Assembly (NCBI GenBank): GCA_023145475.1
Contig: JAGLDR010000047.1
Span: forward strand, 1-35,778
From: a bacterium
GTDB lineage: Bacteria > UBP6 > UBA1177 > JAGLDR01
DNA: 35,778 nt
Direction: 5' to 3'
Shown here one piece after another: positions 8,701 to 16,531 of the stretch. Under the pieces are notes generated by a model that was given only the letters and a program-made list of their open reading frames with translations, had not been told where the DNA came from and ran no database searches. A program made the position numbers and the translations under genes. The number at the start of each line of letters is the position of its first letter. Within the stretch, counting starts at the first letter, position 1.

Positions 8701-8905
8701 CTCCCTGTGGATTTGCAGCTGTCTCACCATACAGTGTAATTGTATCATCCAACAGAGAGTTGAATAAAACAAAAAAGTCCAAACCACCATCTTCAAAACT
8801 CATTGTTGGCTCACCACCCGGCATTGTTCCGTGTGTTTCTCCAACCATTACCAAAGGCATCATCATCAAAATAAATACCAAAAGCATACTTCTAAATAAC
8901 TTCAT
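5771..8905 (-). CDS. Large exported CTERM-family protein P4 (1044 aa)
   Basis: The start at 8905 follows GGGGAGGAG with good spacing. A signal peptide (MKLFRSMLLVFILMMMPLVMVGE) is followed by the N-terminal family domain, about residues 30-415 (LVWMGAVAPEKLGD, CRTTMVSAWSLIVIYRSGK, LMVAEGDPALEVNP). The middle domain, about 430-620, has WDVPPEA, CACKTNNAK, FYYMIKVENWGTN and LVYIPGTTE. A Cys motif (CHSDDDCEEGKKCNAAGEC) and a C-terminal part with acidic loops (YDKDNDGVYTQG, YQDSDGDGTGD) complete it. The tail is KCTITSVNQ, a hydrophobic helix and SRRRSSRK. It is the best full-length reference for this array: P1 matches its start, and P3 matches everything after its N-terminal domain. It is separated from P3 by 145 bp that carry a promoter. 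It is probably a surface-anchored or processed protein; its ligand and role are unknown. Confidence 0.85.
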   Translation of the reverse strand: MKLFRSMLLVFILMMMPLVMVGETHGTMPGGEPTMSFEDGGLDFFVLFNSLLDDTITLYGETAANPQGDTCLNSSPFTLTDKHVPNDAIVESAYLVWMGAVAPEKLGDPTDNEVTLSFDNENAAHAVTGTTAVKSGDAGKLLTDTTSPFDFEGIKFEDDVEVGCSETSDGSTVRAEVGYFTYRVDVTEFMKKVQKDGMEKDDGAIVNSDSGVLSGNALYGKYTVSDLECTDHDNYKCRTTMVSAWSLIVIYRSGKIRSKKIYFYNGLSYVQGERSKAEVSGFNLPQNPIVRQTLMVAEGDPALEVNPTMPKEGIMLTGEGATAPYHLHNKCNPKTGLDYEVYNSNSSIINWDPEAAEEDLISCVTGGTGDQKYGIDVDTFLLDAEKDINLQEHLARGNTKMDITLSVNQDAIITNFLMLSVDTKSPGWDVPPEAKNLPFTDDREKQWCACKTNNAKAEYYCYGERPFYYMIKVENWGTNIAKDVWVSDELINLVYIPGTTEVASKYSSSLKYYTDWKPIADKAGATAAEKFPLSGKGVKVADEMKTCDIASWTCTDTRLVRFLVTPKSGLSKNAVLENIAVISDGSGTHYKTNNSWPIPTSGVDCVGLESCSQPKPEDCGGIPDDTCHSDDDCEEGKKCNAAGECVFDGEVCSAGTIVKYTVGPNTPSDTSKHIIYRDNGGKYLVAGQFTLNATTCGNTKNFFFTALFASNYREDKLIEFPDQQIVYDKDNDGVYTQGIDTIVSKAAIKENTGFRILIKDDMQAYTGSTDHNFLILTKVDYPSTQKVGKKSTFNLSIVAADSFHGQDQAGDLEFKGLSIKFATFMLEPEGNYFLATLGSNDASVPQDPTKWKGETVTEIPVMQMWTKSSEVTNELTEIAIKMAPGSNMRFGDNIPSVSLYQDSDGDGTGDVLLQKQVVFTANTALFNGFDLPLNYGEGEDKTFVVQADMRGIEAGQKVIFYVADRSLKLKDSTTIVGTPIYSKLFQCTNGDATTARTCPIEDKGGGGKCTITSVNQTADMSVLALLALLLSTVLFFSRRRSSRK

Positions 8906-9050
8906 GTACTCCTCCCCTTAAAGGACATATGTCAAAACTCGTACAGCACTCTACTAAATATAGTAACCCTTCTTGCTAATAAATCAAGCAAACGAGTACT
9001 CCCCTTTCTATATAGTGCCATTTGAAAGCAAATTTTATTGTTTTATCCAT

Positions 9051-9833
9051 TTATTTTAACTCAGCTTCTCTCTTTTTTATTTTCAAAAGGAAGGCAATGG
9101 GTCCACCTATCAGCCCAAATATGAGAAAAAATGATTCAACTCGCGTGAAAATCGACATCCAGCCAGTAAGAAGTGAGAGTGCAGCAAAGAAATAGATATC
9201 GACCTCATTAAACTTAAAAATTGATAAAAATGCACTACCTAACCATTTAAGCCACTCTATTATTGTTCTTTCTGGCGGCAGCTTTTGTAGTCTTTTTGCA
9301 CTCTTTTTTGTTGCCCACTCCTCTAAATCGCCCTTTTTGGTATGATATTTCAACTCTAAATCTTTAATAACAACCTCTGTTATCCACTTGCTATAATTTG
9401 CAATAAATGCTCCTGTTACACCCGCCATTGGAAGAATAATATCCCACATCGAGTGCGTTATAAGCCATGCTCTATATCCCATCGCCCAAAAAAGCAAAAC
9501 AAATGTAACAGCATCAGTCACCTTGTCATAAATATTTCCAAAAGCTGATGAAGTCTCGTGATAACGGGCAATTGTGCCATCCATATTATCAAGAACAAGT
9601 CCTAAATTGATTAAAACTGCACCCCAGACTGCTCCGGTATAAGTGTGTACAAAAGCGATAAAATAGAGGGCAATAAGCTTCACAAAAAGTGATGCAGTTG
9701 TTACCCGATTCGGTGTTAACCACCGTTTTTCAATAAAAGGATAGAGAAAAAGTATGGTCAGTGGACGAGCAAAAATCATCGCCCAAAAATCATCTGATTG
9801 AAAGTTGCGTAATCGCTGTAATCGTGTTTTCAT
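9051..9833 (-). CDS. CDP-alcohol phosphatidyltransferase family protein
   Basis: The diagnostic CDP-alcohol phosphotransferase motif DG(x)2AR(x)8G(x)3D(x)3D is complete (DGTIARYHETSSAFG, then NIYDKVTD). Several hydrophobic segments surround it, as expected of a polytopic enzyme that moves a phosphatidyl or related group from a CDP-linked donor to an alcohol in the inner membrane. The acceptor cannot be read from sequence. The track starts at 9899, but that extension runs through a perfect 22-bp palindrome. The ATG at 9833 (MKTRLQRLRNF) follows GAGGG, so I use it (260 residues). It stands alone on the minus strand, divergent from the NUDIX gene. It may act in phospholipid synthesis, but it is not specifically PgsA or PssA by anything visible. 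Confidence 0.8.
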   Translation of the reverse strand: MKTRLQRLRNFQSDDFWAMIFARPLTILFLYPFIEKRWLTPNRVTTASLFVKLIALYFIAFVHTYTGAVWGAVLINLGLVLDNMDGTIARYHETSSAFGNIYDKVTDAVTFVLLFWAMGYRAWLITHSMWDIILPMAGVTGAFIANYSKWITEVVIKDLELKYHTKKGDLEEWATKKSAKRLQKLPPERTIIEWLKWLGSAFLSIFKFNEVDIYFFAALSLLTGWMSIFTRVESFFLIFGLIGGPIAFLLKIKKREAELK

Positions 9834-9858
9834 TTGTCTACCCTCATTATAAACAACG

Positions 9859-9880
9859 GAGACAAGGCATGCCTTGTCTC
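9859..9880. repeat. Perfect 22-bp palindrome in the divergent intergenic region
   Basis: GAGACAAGGCA / TGCCTTGTCTC is fully self-complementary. It resembles dispersed GGCATGCC-centred intergenic palindromes found in many genomes (from memory). It could form a hairpin in transcripts from either strand or serve as an operator between the phosphatidyltransferase and NUDIX genes. Confidence 0.7.
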
Positions 9881-9929
9881 TACGGAAATACAAAACCATT
9901 GTAAATAAATACTGTTTTTTTACGAATAA

Positions 9930-9958
9930 TTTTGTTAGAGTGCCACAGATTGTATGAT
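9930..9958 (+). promoter_or_regulatory. Possible promoter of the NUDIX gene
   Basis: TATGAT at 9953-9958 fits a -10 element. The best -35 at a 17-base distance is the weak TTTTGT. The gene's ATG is only 15 bases after the -10, which would leave a very short leader. Confidence 0.3.
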
Positions 9959-9972
9959 TTCAGGAGAATCAG

Positions 9973-10500
9973 ATGCTCAAAACCGGTGAAAAAGAGGTCT
10001 TTAATGCGGGAATCTTTCGTATTGCCGATATTACCTTGCTTAACGATAAAAAAGAGGAGATTCATCACTCAGCCGTCCGGTTTGTTAAAACGGTCTGCGT
10101 TTTACCAATAACCAGTGATGGGAAAATTTGGTTAGAGCGACAATATCGCAGTCCTATTGATAAGACTGTCATTGAAATCCCCGCAGGAAAGATGGATCCA
10201 GGAGAAATACCAGAAGAGACAATGAAACGAGAGATTGAAGAAGAGATGGGTCTAAGAGTCATCTCATTTGAGGAACGATTTCAAGCCTTTGTAACATGTG
10301 GATATAGCGATGAATATATGCACTATTTCACTGCTATTGTTGAGAAAATACCGAAGGGAGAACGAAAATATTTTGAAGACCCAGATGAAGAAATCACCCT
10401 CTTTTCAGTAACAAAATCAGAAGCAAAAGAGTTGGTAAAATCAGGTGAAATAGAGGACGCAAAAACTATTATGATGTTACTTGACCACTTTGCAAAGTAA
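9973..10500 (+). CDS. NUDIX hydrolase, ADP-ribose pyrophosphatase type
   Basis: The 175-residue protein contains a perfect Nudix box (G, 5 residues, E, 7 residues, then REIEEEMGL) starting at GKMDPGE. Upstream, WLERQYRSPIDKTVIEIPAG matches the RQYR...E(I/L)PAG region of ADP-ribose/ADP-sugar pyrophosphatases of the NudF class. These cleave ADP-ribose to AMP and ribose 5-phosphate using Mg2+ held by the REXXEE glutamates. AGGAGA lies five bases before the ATG. It is cytosolic with no signal peptide. It is convergent with the nucleoside phosphorylase gene, the two stops being two bases apart. The exact nucleotide substrate is inferred from family resemblance only. Confidence 0.85.
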   Translation: MLKTGEKEVFNAGIFRIADITLLNDKKEEIHHSAVRFVKTVCVLPITSDGKIWLERQYRSPIDKTVIEIPAGKMDPGEIPEETMKREIEEEMGLRVISFEERFQAFVTCGYSDEYMHYFTAIVEKIPKGERKYFEDPDEEITLFSVTKSEAKELVKSGEIEDAKTIMMLLDHFAK

Positions 10501-10502
10501 TC

Positions 10503-11801
10503 TTATAGAATATTAAGAATAAGCGGTGATTCACTCTTTTTATCTGCAATCACTATACTATTAGCAACAATATCAAAGGCGCGGCTGAGCTTTTCTTGAG
10601 TACGATAATAGATGGTATAGAGCAGTTCGCCTCTCTCTACATAGTCACCAACTTTTTTGGCAAAAACAAATCCTGTTGCAGGGTCGATAACATCTTTTTG
10701 AACCTTTCTTCCCCCGTCAAGTTCAATCAAACCGAGTCCAAAAGAGAGCGCGTTCATCTCGCTGATATATCCCGATTTCTCTGCACGAATTGGCTTACTG
10801 TATGGTGCTTTTGGCAACTTATCTGGATGTTCAAGCTGTGATATGTCGGCTCCATGTGCTGCAGAAATTCTTAAAAATCGTTCAAATGCTGAGCCATCGG
10901 CCAACTTCTCCTCTGCCTTTTTCACTCCAGCATGATACGAATCAACCATTCCCTCTGAATAGAGCAATTTTGCAGCCATTCCAACGACAAGCTCCGTCAC
11001 TTGCGGAATATGCTCACCACGCAAAACAGCGAGAGACTCCTCAATCTCGAGGGCGTTCCCCACACTATATCCGAGCGGCTCATCCATAGCAGTAAAAAAA
11101 ACATTTACGGCTGTTTGCATCTCTGATGCCAGCCCAATCATCGTATCAGCAAGAACCTCCGCAGGCCCGATAGACTTCATAAATGCCCCTCGACCAACTT
11201 TTACATCTAAAAGCAATCGTCCTATCCCTTCTGCCAACTTCTTACTCATAATACTACTGGCAATCAGAGGAATTGAGGCAACAGTCGCCGTTACATCACG
11301 CAGAGCATAAAGACGCTTGTCAAGTGGCGCAATATCACCTGTTTGACCAATAAGAGAGCAGTGCTCGTCTCTGACAATTCTTTTAAAATCATCAAGTGGC
11401 AGGTTGACATTAAACCCTGATATTGACTCAAGTTTATCAAGTGTTCCGCCTGTGTGGCCAAGACCGCGACCTGAAATCATCGGCACATAAAACCCAAGCT
11501 CAGCAAGCAACGGTGCAAGAGGAATACTTATCTTATCGCCCACGCCTCCGGTGCTATGTTTATCGACAACGGGGCCATCAATTCCGGAAAACGAAAGCAA
11601 TTTTCCGCTATGCAACATAACAGATGTCCATATCGAAAGCTCCTCTTGATCAAAACCATTCAGATAAATCGCCATCAACATTGCAGACATTTGATAATCT
11701 GTAACCGAGCCCTCAAGATAACTTTTCATAAAAAATTTAATCTGAGTAGAAGACAACTTTTTACCATCTCTCTTATTCGCAATAATGGTAACAGGCAACA
11801 T
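10503..11801 (-). CDS. pdp: Pyrimidine-nucleoside (thymidine) phosphorylase
   Basis: The enzyme cleaves pyrimidine (deoxy)nucleosides with phosphate to the free base and (deoxy)ribose 1-phosphate. The signature SGRGLGHTGGTLDKLESI and the phosphate-loop sequence DKHSTGGVGDK are both present. The N-terminal helical part (YQMSAMLMAIYLNG) and the 432-residue length match Pdp of Firmicutes and DeoA. The C-terminal third contains the usual barrel-sandwich region (GLGLIELDGGR, KVGDYVERGELLY). The ATG at 11801 follows GAGGAGAG. The choice between pdp (uridine and thymidine) and deoA (thymidine) is not settled; length and the KHSTGGVGD region lean to pdp. It is transcribed alone from a visible promoter. 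Confidence 0.9.
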   Translation of the reverse strand: MLPVTIIANKRDGKKLSSTQIKFFMKSYLEGSVTDYQMSAMLMAIYLNGFDQEELSIWTSVMLHSGKLLSFSGIDGPVVDKHSTGGVGDKISIPLAPLLAELGFYVPMISGRGLGHTGGTLDKLESISGFNVNLPLDDFKRIVRDEHCSLIGQTGDIAPLDKRLYALRDVTATVASIPLIASSIMSKKLAEGIGRLLLDVKVGRGAFMKSIGPAEVLADTMIGLASEMQTAVNVFFTAMDEPLGYSVGNALEIEESLAVLRGEHIPQVTELVVGMAAKLLYSEGMVDSYHAGVKKAEEKLADGSAFERFLRISAAHGADISQLEHPDKLPKAPYSKPIRAEKSGYISEMNALSFGLGLIELDGGRKVQKDVIDPATGFVFAKKVGDYVERGELLYTIYYRTQEKLSRAFDIVANSIVIADKKSESPLILNIL

Positions 11802-11834
11802 CGTAGCTCTCCTCTAGTCAATTATCTTAAAGCA

Positions 11835-11862
11835 ATTCTCACTATATTTAAAATAATGTCAA
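11835..11862 (-). promoter_or_regulatory. Promoter of the nucleoside phosphorylase gene
   Basis: A perfect TTGACA is followed after 16 bases by GAGAAT (4 of 6 matches to TATAAT), ending 33 bases before the start codon. No clear terminator for the upstream gdhA gene is visible in 11863-11985. Confidence 0.5.
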
Positions 11863-11985
11863 AATTCTTATCCTCTAGCATGCATTTACAGGCGTTTGCT
11901 TCCGAATGAACGAAGGAATATAGATATATTTCAAGTGAAATGAGAGAAGAAAACAACACAGAAATGCGCCATTCTCACTGCTGAT

Positions 11986-13338
<1,353 letters not shown>

Positions 13339-13394
13339 CTATAAAAAATAAATAAAACAAATGAAAAAAACATGGTCCTACTCAGACCGACTGC

Positions 13395-13422
13395 ATTGTA
13401 CGACAAAAAAGAAGAGAATCAA
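13395..13422 (-). promoter_or_regulatory. Promoter of gdhA
   Basis: On the minus strand, TTGATT is followed after 16 bases by TACAAT, giving a leader of about 60 bases. An 18-bp palindrome, AAAAAAGATATCTTTTTT (13424-13441), lies directly upstream of the -35 and could be a regulator or bending site. Confidence 0.55.
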
Positions 13423-13505
13423 GAAAAAAGATATCTTTTTTTACATTCATAACACCTTGTTTTTACTGAACAAATCGACCAGCAAAGGAGGTGCGACACA
13501 AAATA

Positions 13506-13534
13506 TTGATTCAGCACCCTAAAAGACATATACA
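13506..13534 (+). promoter_or_regulatory. Promoter of the receiver/ATP-grasp gene
   Basis: TTGATT is followed after 17 bases by TATACA, with the start codon about 37 bases downstream of the -10. Confidence 0.55.
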
Positions 13535-13570
13535 ATAGAAGGAGTCTGAATCTATTGCCGCGAGGAAGAG

Positions 13571-16531
13571 ATGTATTTTGAAGAGCTTACCGACATCATA
13601 GACAAGTATCGTTCTAACACTGATATTTTTCACGATTTGATGCCACACAAGATGCGTGAGATTCTTCTCGTCTCAACGCTGTACGATGCCTTTATCCTTG
13701 AAAGAGAGGGTCAACTCTCAGAGCAAATTTATGGCGAATATTACCAACTCAACTTGCAGTCTGCTCCCCGTATTATTTCAACATACTCCGTTCAGGGTGC
13801 ACTTAAGAAATTAAAACAGAAAAGATTTGACCTTGTCATTCTGATGGTTGGACTTGATTTTGATACACCGTTGTTGCTCAGCTCAAAGATTAAAGATATT
13901 TTCCCAAAACTCCCCGTTGTTATGCTCTTTAACAACAACTCTAACTTGCAACTTTTTAATGAGAAAGAGCTTCTAACCACCCATATTGACCGCTCTTTTG
14001 TCTGGAACGGAGATAGCTCTGTCTTTTTAGCTATGATTAAGTGTGTTGAGGATAGAAAAAACAGTACAAAAGATACCAAACTCGGTCAAGTTCGTGTTAT
14101 TCTCCTTGTCGAAGATAATATAAAGTACTACTCTCGCTATCTTCCCCTGCTCTACTCAGAAATCCTCAAACTAACGCAAGCACTCATTGCTGAAGAGGAG
14201 TTAGAGGAGATGAATAAGATGCTTCGAATGAGAGCAAGACCAAAAGTGCTTCTTGCAAGTAACTATGAAGAGGCTAAAAAACTCTATCTCAAATATGAGG
14301 ACTATCTGCTCGCTGTTATCTCGGATTTCAGCTTTCCAAAGAAGGGAGTTGAAGATAAAAATGCAGGGCCAAAATTGGTTAAATATATTCGCCACCGAAA
14401 CAAACATATTCCTATAAAGTTGCAGAGTGCAGAGAGCACAAATGCACTCGTTGCCGAAAAGATGGGCATCTCGTTTCTTGATAAAAACTCAGAAACTCTG
14501 ATTGCAGAACTACGAACATTTATAAGAAGTGATCTTGGCTTTGGTCCATTTTACTTTCGCTGTGCCGACAACAGTATTGTCGATACTGCAGACACTCTCG
14601 TAGCACTCAAACAGAAGTTGCTAGACATTCCAGATGAGATACTTGAAAGACACGCAAAAAAGGACGATTTCAGCACATGGTTGATGGCTCGCGGAGAGAT
14701 TCAGTTTGCTAAAATGCTTAAGAAAATCACATTTGACCACTTCTCTTCTACTAAAAAGATGCGCCAATTTATCATTCGAGTGCTGAATAACGCAAAGCAG
14801 GACAGAATTATCGGTCGAGTAGTCAATTTTAATGAAGAGATGTTTAACAGCGACCGCTATATCACTCGATTTTCTAATGGCTCACTTGGTGGCAAAGGGA
14901 GAGGACTCTCTTTTATCAACCATCTTTTAGAGCGAGCAAAATTCACACAACATATCAGAAATATTGAGATACTACTGCCAACAACTGCGATTATTGGCAC
15001 AAATGAGTTTGACTCTTTTATAGATCGCCATAATCTCTCAATATTTATACAAAAAGAGAGAGATTTACAGACTATTAAAGCACATTTTCTCTCTTTATCT
15101 CTCTCTGAGGCACTTCTTACCAAGTTAAAAAAGTTTATTGGCAAGGCAAAAAAACCAATTGCAGTCAGAAGCTCAGGACTGTTTGAAGATATGTTGATGC
15201 AGCCATTTGCAGGCATTTATGACACCTTTTTGCTTCCGAACAACCATCCTGATGCAGATGTCAGATTGAAACAGTTGAGTGACGCTATAAAACTTATCTA
15301 TGCCTCGATATTTTCTCCAAAGGCACATGCCTACTTCCATGCTGTCCACTATAAAATTGAAGAGGAGAAGATGGCAGTTATTTTACAAGAGGTTGTCGGC
15401 GTACAAAATGAAAATCTCTTCTATCCACATATCAGCGGCGTGGCGGCTTCACGCAACCACTACCCCATCGAGAACCTCAAGCCAGAAGATGGTGTTGCCG
15501 TTGTTGCACTCGGACTTGGAACCTATGTTGTTGATGGAGAGAAGGCTTTTAGATTTTCGCCAAAATATCCAAAAATTGATATCGTCTCTCCTGAGCAGCA
15601 AATTGGCGCATCACAAAATCACTTTTATGCCCTCGATTTAGAAAACAGCACCCCAGATTTAATTGCTGGCGAGGAGGTTTGTTATAAAAAAGAGAATCTC
15701 CCAACCGCAGAAAAAGCGGGTATGCTTCTCCATCTTGCATCGGTGTACGACTATCAAGATCAGAGGATGAAGACAAGCCTTTCATATAAGGGAGCTCGCA
15801 TTCTTAACTTTGCTAACATATTGAAATATAACCAATTCCCTCTTGCGGAAGCGTTAGAGTTTATTCTTGACACTGGCTCTCGCGCAATGGGAAGTGAAGT
15901 AGAGATTGAGTTTGCTGTTGATATGAGTCAAAAAAGGGCGAGACTCTATCTTCTTCAACTAAAGCCGCTGATTCACAGTGAAGGAAATATAACAATCATA
16001 CCTGATGAAGTTGAAAAGGATGAGCTTCTGCTTTGCTCCAAAAAATCAATGGGAAATGGGATAAGAGACCACATAACAGATATCATTTTCATAAATCCAA
16101 ACTCTTTTGACAAATCAAAAACGGCGAAGATGGCACTGGAGGTTGGCGAGCTGAATAAGAGCCTCGTAGAAGAAGATAAACGGTATATTCTTATCGGACC
16201 AGGACGGTGGGGTACACGGGATCCATGGCTTGGAATCCCCGTCTCGTTTGATCAAATCTCACACGCCAATATCATTGTAGAGGCAGCCATTGGCGACTTT
16301 AAAATAGACTCATCACTTGGCTCTCACTTTTTTCATAATATCACCTCGATGAATATTGGATATATGACCGTCCCAGGAAACTCTGACGCAAGCTTTGTTG
16401 ATTGGGAGTGGCTTTCACAGCAAAAAGTTGTTAAAAAACTCCAGTATACCACACATATTCAACTCGACAAGCCTGTTTTTGCTAAATTAGATGGAAAAAA
16501 CAGCATCGGATACATTAAAAAATCGATTTAA
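13571..16531 (+). CDS. Receiver-domain and PEP-synthase-type ATP-grasp (PPDK_N) fusion protein
   Basis: The 986-residue cytosolic protein starts with ATG after GAGGAAGAG. Residues about 30-165 look like a degenerate receiver domain (REILLVSTLYDAF, DLVILMVGLDFDTP, with no phosphoacceptor Asp). Residues about 172-330 form a second receiver with an apparently intact pocket: VEDN near 179, an Asp in AVISDFSF near 250, and a Lys in FLDKNS near 302. An ATP-grasp domain of the PEP synthase/PPDK type follows: GGKGRGLSF near 440, IAVRSSGLFEDML near 530 and FAGIYDTF. A C-terminal block with GPGRWGTRDPWLGIPV near 876 ends the protein. The phosphohistidine swivelling domain and the PEP-binding barrel are not visible, so it cannot be a complete PEP synthase. 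Database labels such as 'phosphoenolpyruvate synthase' would overstate it. Signal-controlled phosphotransfer or nucleotide binding is an inference. Confidence 0.75.
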   Translation: MYFEELTDIIDKYRSNTDIFHDLMPHKMREILLVSTLYDAFILEREGQLSEQIYGEYYQLNLQSAPRIISTYSVQGALKKLKQKRFDLVILMVGLDFDTPLLLSSKIKDIFPKLPVVMLFNNNSNLQLFNEKELLTTHIDRSFVWNGDSSVFLAMIKCVEDRKNSTKDTKLGQVRVILLVEDNIKYYSRYLPLLYSEILKLTQALIAEEELEEMNKMLRMRARPKVLLASNYEEAKKLYLKYEDYLLAVISDFSFPKKGVEDKNAGPKLVKYIRHRNKHIPIKLQSAESTNALVAEKMGISFLDKNSETLIAELRTFIRSDLGFGPFYFRCADNSIVDTADTLVALKQKLLDIPDEILERHAKKDDFSTWLMARGEIQFAKMLKKITFDHFSSTKKMRQFIIRVLNNAKQDRIIGRVVNFNEEMFNSDRYITRFSNGSLGGKGRGLSFINHLLERAKFTQHIRNIEILLPTTAIIGTNEFDSFIDRHNLSIFIQKERDLQTIKAHFLSLSLSEALLTKLKKFIGKAKKPIAVRSSGLFEDMLMQPFAGIYDTFLLPNNHPDADVRLKQLSDAIKLIYASIFSPKAHAYFHAVHYKIEEEKMAVILQEVVGVQNENLFYPHISGVAASRNHYPIENLKPEDGVAVVALGLGTYVVDGEKAFRFSPKYPKIDIVSPEQQIGASQNHFYALDLENSTPDLIAGEEVCYKKENLPTAEKAGMLLHLASVYDYQDQRMKTSLSYKGARILNFANILKYNQFPLAEALEFILDTGSRAMGSEVEIEFAVDMSQKRARLYLLQLKPLIHSEGNITIIPDEVEKDELLLCSKKSMGNGIRDHITDIIFINPNSFDKSKTAKMALEVGELNKSLVEEDKRYILIGPGRWGTRDPWLGIPVSFDQISHANIIVEAAIGDFKIDSSLGSHFFHNITSMNIGYMTVPGNSDASFVDWEWLSQQKVVKKLQYTTHIQLDKPVFAKLDGKNSIGYIKKSI

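Noticed and set aside
8906-9050. Promoter for P4
   Set aside because: TTGACA and TATATT-like hexamers occur, but no pair has acceptable order and spacing (best is TTGATT with 19 bases to TATATT).
13571-16531. Calling the ATP-grasp protein a PEP synthase (ppsA)
   Set aside because: Neither the phosphohistidine motif nor the PEP-binding barrel can be seen.
16528-16531. Overlap of convergent stops as an indicator of misannotation
   Set aside because: Both proteins are complete at their family ends; sharing TTAA between two opposed TAA stops is a natural compact arrangement.
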